From Lichtheimia corymbifera B2541 (taxonomy: Eukaryota > Mucoromycota > Mucoromycetes > Mucorales > Lichtheimiaceae), in the NCBI GenBank assembly GCA_000697475.1, contig JNEU01001098.1:149897-213896 (forward strand): a DNA stretch of 64,000 nucleotides. The letters run 5' to 3'. The translations under genes were made by a program, and so were the position numbers. This document shows positions 58,201-64,000 of the stretch, in pieces (position 1 is the first letter of the stretch; every line of letters begins with the position of its first letter). The notes under the pieces were generated by a model. That model saw nothing but the letters and a program-made list of their open reading frames with translations, did not search any database and was not told the DNA's origin.

Positions 58201-60910
58201 TATTCATAAATCTGCAGGTATTGCTTCTACGCCTTCTTCAGATTCATCAGCTATACCTCCACCCCCACCTCCTCCTCCGGTTTCAGGTAAATCTTTGCAT
58301 GTAAGTTATATTGGATCATGGGATTAAACTTGCTTAAATCCAGGTTCTGTACCTCCACCTCCACCGCCACCGCCACCGCCGCCACCACCACCACCACCAG
58401 GTGCAGGTAATGATTTGTACGCATTGATGTCAAGATTAGATTTAACGCATTTGATGTTGTAGGTGGCATTCCTCCACCTCCTCCACCTCCTCCACCGCCA
58501 GGTACGACTTTTTACATCACTGCCGACTCCATTTCACTCAACTTATATTTATATTATAGGTGGTGCTATTCCTCCACCTCCACCGCCACCACCGCCACCA
58601 GGTATGGTTTTGCGTATTACTGCCAACTTTGTTCATTTGATCTAATATTATATTATAGGTGGTGCTCCTCCCCCTCCACCACCACCACCGCCGCCGCCAG
58701 GAGGTGCAGGTAAGGTGTTCAGTATGATACCTACTCAGTAATACTAACATTTAACATAGGTGGTATTCCTCCTCCCCCTCCTCCACCACCAGGTAAGTTG
58801 TTGATCATCCTGTGTATTATACAAAAAGCGACTAACATCCATTTGAAGGAGGTCCAGGTGCTCCACCACCGCCACCACCACCACCAGGTAATTGAATAGA
58901 GCAACTTTTTCATTGGATGTGTTACACTCACACTAGATTTTTAAATAGGTGCCAAAGGACCCAATGCACCTAATGCACCCCTTGCTGGACCTCTTCGTAA
59001 GGAGTTGCGCCATTATCCCAATACCAAACTCAAGAACTTGCAGTGGCAAAAACTGGATGCCCGTGGTGTGGACAAGACGATTTGGGTCCTTGAGACTGTG
59101 GATGAAAATGGCTTGGAAGATGCGCTTGATGAAGCGGGTGTCTTTTCCAAACTTGAAGATCTTTTCCCTGCCAAGGTCAATTTGTTCTTTGAAAGGAAAC
59201 TCAAGGCCAAGATTGAAGAGCGGAAGGATGCAGTGAAATTCTTGAGTAAAGAAAAGAGCAGAAATATCAGTAAGTGGTGCTATGAAGGATACACACAGGA
59301 CATGGCACTAACTCAAATGATTGATGATTACACACAGATTTGGCCATTTTGCCCAAGATTAAGAATATGACCTTCAAGGAAGCTCGACGTCAATTATTGC
59401 AATTGGACGAACAGCTTTGCACAGAGACATTCATCAGCAACTTGATCGCTTACTTGCCGAGCAAAGACGATGATACGCGTACCATGGAGAAATACATGAA
59501 GGAATCGGACGAGAAACGAGCTGAATTGGATTATCCCGAGCAGTTCACTGTAGAGGTATATAGGGCATACAACGATGAATTCGATCGGGTTATTGACATG
59601 ATGGATGGTAGATGGCATCAATCTACAGATACGAACCACGTCTCCGATTCATGCTTTTACGCATTCAATTCTGGGAAAGATATGAACAGCTGCACAAGGT
59701 ACACAAAGCTCACAATGGGTGGTATAAGCGAGTGTGTATGTTCATATATCAATATTCATTGTAGAATATGTCGTTGGTATTGGATGTTTCTGAATCCCTG
59801 CGCAATTCTGAAAGCTTTAGAGAATTGCTAAGTGTAAGTGGTATAGGGCTTTACGGATTTGCTGTATATAGCTGACATGGTTTTTAGTTGATCCTTCTTG
59901 TTGGCAATTTTATGAACGCACAAAGTCTTCAAGGTGGTGCCTTTGGTATGCGTATTTCTAGTATCAACAAACTTGCAGACACGAAGGCATCCAATGTTTC
60001 CTCGCTTACTTTATTGCACGTATTGGCTGGTGTTACACGGCGACAATTCCCACACCTTCTTGAATTTTTGCATGATCTCAAGGATACGGGACAAGCTGCT
60101 CGCAGTATGTTGAAATTATCACGAATTGGAAAAAAGGAGGTCTAGTTCTAACCTTTTGAATGGTAGTTATGGTGAGCATCAACGACTTGGTGCAGCAATA
60201 CACTGAAATGCGACAAGGTTTGAAGGAGTTGACGCTTGAGCTTGGCACACAGTGGCAGCCTGAGGACACGACGCTTGAAGAAGGTGATTGCTTCCGTGAT
60301 GTCATGACTGAATTCCGGGATGAAGCATCCAACAAATTCGAGGACTTGCAAACGGTGTACATCAACATGGATGCCAAGTGGAAGGATGTCATGGTGTATT
60401 ATGGCGAGAACCCCAAGGTTATGCGACCTGACGACTTTTTCGGTGTATTTGCCCGATTTGTCAGTAGCTGGAAGGATGCTGCGATCGCTGAAGAGAAACA
60501 CACTCTCAAGCTAGAGCGAGAAGAAAAACGACGAAAGGAAGAGGAACTACGTAAGCAACGTCTTGAAGCCAAACGCCAAAAGCTTGCAGAGAAGGAAGCT
60601 GCTGAAAAGGAACGACGCACTGAGGATGTTGATTTGAGCGAAGGTAACTTGGACATTGAAAATAGGTTACACGATCCATGCAATTTACTGATTTTCTTTT
60701 GCGTTCACCCCTTTTGTAGAAGGAACAGGTACTGAGGACGATCGCAAGATGATGGATAATCTTTTGGCCAAGTTGCGATCGGCTGATGCCGAACCCACTG
60801 TACCACGAGCCCGACGCCGTCGCCAGCGAACCGAGGAACAAGAACAAGACGTGCGAGATGATGATGTACAACTTGCTGAGAATCTCCTCAAGAGTCTTCA
60901 ATCAGACTAG
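55216..60910 (+). CDS. Diaphanous-related formin (Bni1/SepA type) with multi-exon FH1
   Basis: Actin nucleator of hyphal tips and septa, activated by Rho GTPases. Twenty-six exons: 55216-55324, 55392-55513, 55579-56060, 56113-56193, 56254-56320, 56381-56713, 56790-57142, 57199-57497, 57551-57732, 57787-57946, 58005-58037, 58096-58155, 58218-58286, 58344-58406, 58463-58501, 58560-58601, 58659-58709, 58760-58792, 58849-58887, 58949-59269, 59338-59555, 59612-59698, 59765-59833, 59888-60104, 60167-60643 and 60720-60910. They give 1398 residues. GBD/FH3 spans about 70-560 (PEFFIRKFMEADLRAV, WVIKFIDLKGVYVLCNGL), then a coiled coil (about 570-670). FH1 (about 745-875) is all polyproline. FH2 (about 885-1290) starts LRHYPNTKLKNLQWQKLD and holds LLVGNFMNAQSLQGGAFGMR. 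A basic DAD-like end follows (LAKLRSAD, RARRRRQR). Intron 2 uses a GC donor. Confidence 0.93.
58096..58887 (+). repeat. FH1 array of eight symmetric polyproline exons
   Basis: Inside the formin gene, exons of 60, 69, 63, 39, 42, 51, 33 and 39 bases follow each other, separated by introns of 50-62 bases. Every intron lies in phase 1, so all exons are multiples of three and start with the G/GT or G/GA split glycine codon. Each encodes one block of 8-16 prolines, usually led by Gly-Ala, Gly-Ile or Gly-Gly-Ile. Exon plus intron together form a repeat of about 95-125 bases. Confidence 0.9.
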
Positions 60911-61053
60911 ATTATTTATACCTTTGTAACATACTATTACTGCTGTTTTTTTTTCCATGAGCCAAGAAATTGTTTCATACATGTAATCCATCTTGTCACA
61001 TATAAAAGGATACCTTATCCATGTACATCATTTATTGTTGCATTCATATACTA

Positions 61054-62035
61054 CTACCAAGATGTATAGCCACCGTCGACCACAATGTCTGTGCCAGTCA
61101 TGTAAGCAGCAGCATCGGAAGCAAGGAATACCACAGCACCTTTAAGCTCATGTGGTTTGCCCATTCGACCAAGCGGTGTCTCAGCTTCCCATGTTTGCTT
61201 TGTCTTGGTGCCTTGTTCGCCCATTTGACGGATGTTTTGTGCATTCATGGCTGTATCAAAGTAACCAGGAGAAATGGATGTAACACGAATGCCATGTGGA
61301 GCCCACTCACATGCAAGCGATTTTGTCAATTGATGCACAGCCTTTGTTTTCATAAAGACACAACAATCAGATCCTTTGTCTTTTTTTCCTTTGTGACAGC
61401 ACTTACAGCTTTGCTAGCATTATAGGGTATATGAGTTTGCGGTCGAGTGGCAACGTGAGCACAAATGGATGCAATTGCAATGATTGAACCTTGAATACGT
61501 TTATGGATCATGTGCCTGGTATGTAGTGTGTAAGCAAAAGACCATCCAATTCGATCACCAACATCATACATACTTTGCCGCTTGCTGCATACAATTAAAC
61601 GTGCCAGCCACATTAACATCCAAGATCTTGCGAACGCCCTGAGCTGGATAGTCGAGCGATGGGCATACATGGTTTATGCCGGCTGCTGTCACAAGAATAT
61701 CGATTCGGCCATGATGCTCCTCGATTTGATCAAAGACTCTGGCAACCTCTTCTTTGTTTGTCACATCACATCCCCAGCTGCTTCTCTTGACTTTGCATTC
61801 CGTTTCAATCTTTGAAACAGCCTTTGCGCCGTTTTCAGCTTGTAAGTCTATACATACAATGTCGGCACCTGCTTCAGCAAGAGCAAGCATCATCTCGTAG
61901 CCTAATCCCTGTGCCCCTCCCGTTACTATTACTTGCATTTTAGCTTTTGAATTGCATGCATTATATATACAGCTTACCAACAGCGACTTTTCCTTGAAGC
62001 GAAAGTTGAGAAAATACATGGGCGGATGCAGTCAT
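61054..62035 (-). CDS. Short-chain dehydrogenase/reductase (SDR)
   Basis: Classical NAD(P)-dependent SDR of 268 residues, from exons 61978-62035, 61574-61925, 61407-61515 and 61054-61341. The Rossmann motif VTGGAQGLG (about 20-28) is joined across intron 1. DIVCIDLQ ends with an acidic residue at the cofactor position, favouring NAD over NADP. DILVTAAGINH holds the structural NAG-like segment. The catalytic serine lies in IIAIASICAHV and the Tyr-x3-Lys in YNASKA. VTSISPGYFDTAM and MTGTDIVVDGGYTSW close the fold. Sugar-alcohol (mannitol or sorbose) or polyol dehydrogenases share this layout, but the substrate cannot be fixed. The stop lies 143 bases from the formin stop, in convergent orientation. 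Confidence 0.92.
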
Positions 62036-63286
62036 TTCTTGTTTCTTTTAGTTTTGGATAGTAGAAACTGATAGCATCTACAAATCCTTATCTTTTATAA
62101 GCTTGTGTGCAGTAGCACGATTCCCAGGACACGCTTGAATCAAGCTTTTTATGTATTCCGTAGGTGGGATAAAGTTGTGCTGTTTCCGATATAGGCGCAA
62201 TGTAAAATAGTTCTGCCAAAGGATCATAGAAAAAAGGTTTTCTGTATTTTCGGACATCTAACTAATAATGCGCATAGCTATAATACTTACTGTTCCTTTC
62301 GAAATGATACGTACAAGTGAGATTTACCAGTTTTTGATAATCGGTGTAATCCCAAACCCTATGCATTTACTATAATGGAGTTTGTTAGCAGTATCACATA
62401 TACTATATTAGCCGACCGTGGGATCAACCACTAGCACCAATTCTTCCTTCAGAGCTAGAGATCACCTTTGTTAATAAGGAGTTAAAGCGAGCTGCACACC
62501 ACAACAAAGATACCACAGACCGTCAAACAATGATCCCACTGCCTGCTATAAAATAAGAATGCATGTTGGCGACTTCATTGTGTGTGGATATTTGATGGCC
62601 AAGATACTGGGTCTGGTCGCACCCAACGGCTTATTAATATAACTAATTCTCCTATTGTGTTCCAGCGATATTATGCAGATGCTGGTATGCGGTAGAAAGG
62701 CATGTCGCCTGAAGAAAGTAACACATGCACACACGACTAAGAAGCATTTCTTGAATCAAGTCATACCAAACGTGCTTATTAATACAGCTGATCCTGTGTT
62801 CCAAAGGACTACTATATTATACATTTATCAATTTCATCCAACCTGCTTGCACTATCATCCTCTTGACCAACATTGGTTATGCAGCTCGACTTCCTCCTAC
62901 ACCCAAATGTGGGTGTGGAGCCATTAGTGCCTTACTACATATACCTTGACCCCACATCTTCATTATTGGGTGTTGATTACTTACGTACCTTCCTAAAGGC
63001 AATCATCAACATTATCCGTTTGTGCAGCAACCTGCCAAGGACGCGTTTGCGTAACCACCACGTATCATTTCACTCAAGACTTTATCTTCCCGTTAATGCA
63101 TCGACACCATCCAGTAGGAAAAAGCAACTTTATTATCTTTGCAAATACAAGCGCCTATTTAAACCTGTGTACAATCCTAAGAACTACCACGACTGCCTAT
63201 CGTGTATCAGCATATAAACAAGGAAGCTTTATTTAACGAATATAATATGACAAAAGGAACAAAAGCGTCTCGATACAATGATGTAG
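62036..63286. other. Intergenic, no supported gene
   Basis: About 1.25 kb of AT-rich DNA. A plus-strand frame at about 62873-63217 has no recognisable similarity. Two loosely similar segments around CTTATTAATA and TGTGTTCCA occur near 62630 and 62777. Confidence 0.45.
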
Positions 63287-63679
63287 ATGGTCCAATCTCG
63301 CTGTCCGACCTTCAAATTTCTATCCTCCCGTTCATTCCAGAACCCAACCAGTGGACCATGTAGAATCAGCGGGTATCGTTGTACCATTGTATTCTTGGTT
63401 GCTGCTGTCATAAGCGTCTTCATCTCCACCCATGATCGCAAACTAGTTGCTGTGCGTCCCTTGATCCAACATTCCAATATCATCCATGCCAACAAATCGC
63501 CTTTCGTCAAAGATAAAAGCCCACTCGACAACACCATCCAATCCATCATTGTCCCCAGCCGTATCCACGTGGTACGATCCATTGTTCCTGCTGACGATGC
63601 GCCAAGTAACCAAAGCAACATTCCAGGATTCCTCTTCACTGCACTTGATTCCATCCATCAAATCCAATATGTTGGTTAA
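63287..63679 (+). CDS. Possible single-pass membrane protein, hypothetical
   Basis: A 130-residue frame with C-ending codon preference similar to the expressed genes in this window. It starts MVQSRCPTFKFLSSRSFQNP, has one hydrophobic helix (CTIVFLVAAVISVFI, about 38-52) and a polar remainder (NKSPFVKDKSPLDN, VPSRIHVVRSIVPA). There is no known family, no intron evidence and no clear promoter. The opposite strand is also open over 426 bases, so a spurious frame is possible. Confidence 0.3.
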   Translation: MVQSRCPTFKFLSSRSFQNPTSGPCRISGYRCTIVFLVAAVISVFISTHDRKLVAVRPLIQHSNIIHANKSPFVKDKSPLDNTIQSIIVPSRIHVVRSIVPADDAPSNQSNIPGFLFTALDSIHQIQYVG

Positions 63680-64000
63680 AGATAGCCATGTGATCGCTGC
63701 TGATATGCTCCCTTTTCCATCCAGCTGCTGATCTATCGCATTCTTGGTCTTCCGTCGTAGCTCAACCAGGTGAAGATTGCTTATATTGCAGTGAGTTCGA
63801 TAGCAGATATGACATCCCATCCATTGTAATCAGTATGTATCAAAGCATGTTACTGCAAGTAACTTGAGACAATGAAGTAAAGATCTGGTAATAGCAACTG
63901 CTGCTACGTTTGGTCCTGGCAGAGGAGTGTGCAAGAGCGCGTGTGTAGTAGTAGAGTGACAAGGCTGTGAACGCTGTTCGAGACAATGAAGTAAAGACCT
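63680..64000. other. Window end, short direct repeat
   Basis: The stretch to the window edge has no supported gene. The 18-base segment GAGACAATGAAGTAAAGA occurs at 63866-63883 and again at 63980-63997, so the second copy runs to the window edge. Confidence 0.5.

Noticed and set aside
62873..63217. 114-residue plus-strand frame
   Set aside because: Random-looking codon use, no similarity, no promoter or splice signals.
1..64000. tRNA, rRNA and CRISPR-like structures
   Set aside because: Scanning by eye for T-loop consensus (GGTTCRANYCC-type), rRNA segments and regularly spaced repeats found none convincing. A covariance-model scan would be decisive.

Overview
This window looks like nuclear DNA from a filamentous early-diverging fungus, most probably of the Mucoromycota. 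Nearly all genes carry several short introns (about 50-70 bases, GT-AG with a CTAAC-like branch site). Many proteins have runs of Ser, Gln, Asn, Pro or Ala. Several families are fungal: a KCH-type potassium transporter, a CAP20-like perilipin, a FRE-type ferric reductase and a fungal diaphanous-type formin. No rRNA, tRNA, CRISPR array or intact transposon was recognised. The species assignment is inference. All exon structures were built by hand from splice consensus, reading phase and family similarity.

Layout. 0-8.2 kb: vesicle-traffic genes VAMP7 (-) and SFT2 (-), a large uncharacterised low-complexity protein (+) and a small Atf1-type bZIP factor (+). 9.4-13.4 kb: a 13-exon Baeyer-Villiger/FMO-type monooxygenase (+), convergent with a UBAC2/Dsc2-like rhomboid pseudoprotease (-). 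13.6-16.3 kb: a gene-poor, apparently lineage-specific stretch with a 362-bp fold-back element and an orphan membrane-protein gene whose leader is partly duplicated upstream. 16.5-25.4 kb: VPS71/ZNHIT1 (+), CWF19 splicing factor (-), perilipin (+), mitochondrial ATP synthase gamma (+) and a GLI-type zinc-finger protein (+). 27.3-37.6 kb: a run of minus-strand genes, namely an RGS protein, a possible 59-residue peptide, a GABA-type aminotransferase, a Ulp2-like SUMO protease, a ferric reductase and a small signal-peptide membrane protein. 39-49.1 kb: a C2H2 factor (+), a SET-MYND protein (+), TAF1 (-), a B-type cyclin (-) and glucosamine-6-phosphate deaminase (-). 50.5-61 kb: a steryl-ester/acylglycerol lipase (+), a KCH-type transporter (-), a 26-exon formin (+) and a short-chain dehydrogenase (-). 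62-64 kb is nearly empty.

Most genes are housekeeping genes: membrane traffic (VAMP7, SFT2), lipid storage and turnover (perilipin, lipase), chromatin and transcription (VPS71, TAF1, SET-MYND, zinc fingers), SUMO and splicing (Ulp2, CWF19), and growth and division (formin, cyclin, RGS). There is no operon logic. Convergent pairs are tightly spaced (65-291 bp) and divergent pairs share 0.6-1.4 kb.

The most unusual feature is the formin FH1 region at 58.1-58.9 kb. Its polyproline is cut into eight tiny consecutive exons, each coding one proline block and each a multiple of three bases long. Every intron there lies in phase 1, so any block could be skipped or duplicated without changing frame. 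Two neighbouring exon-intron units are recognisably copies of each other. This looks like a modular, possibly splice-tunable, profilin-binding array.
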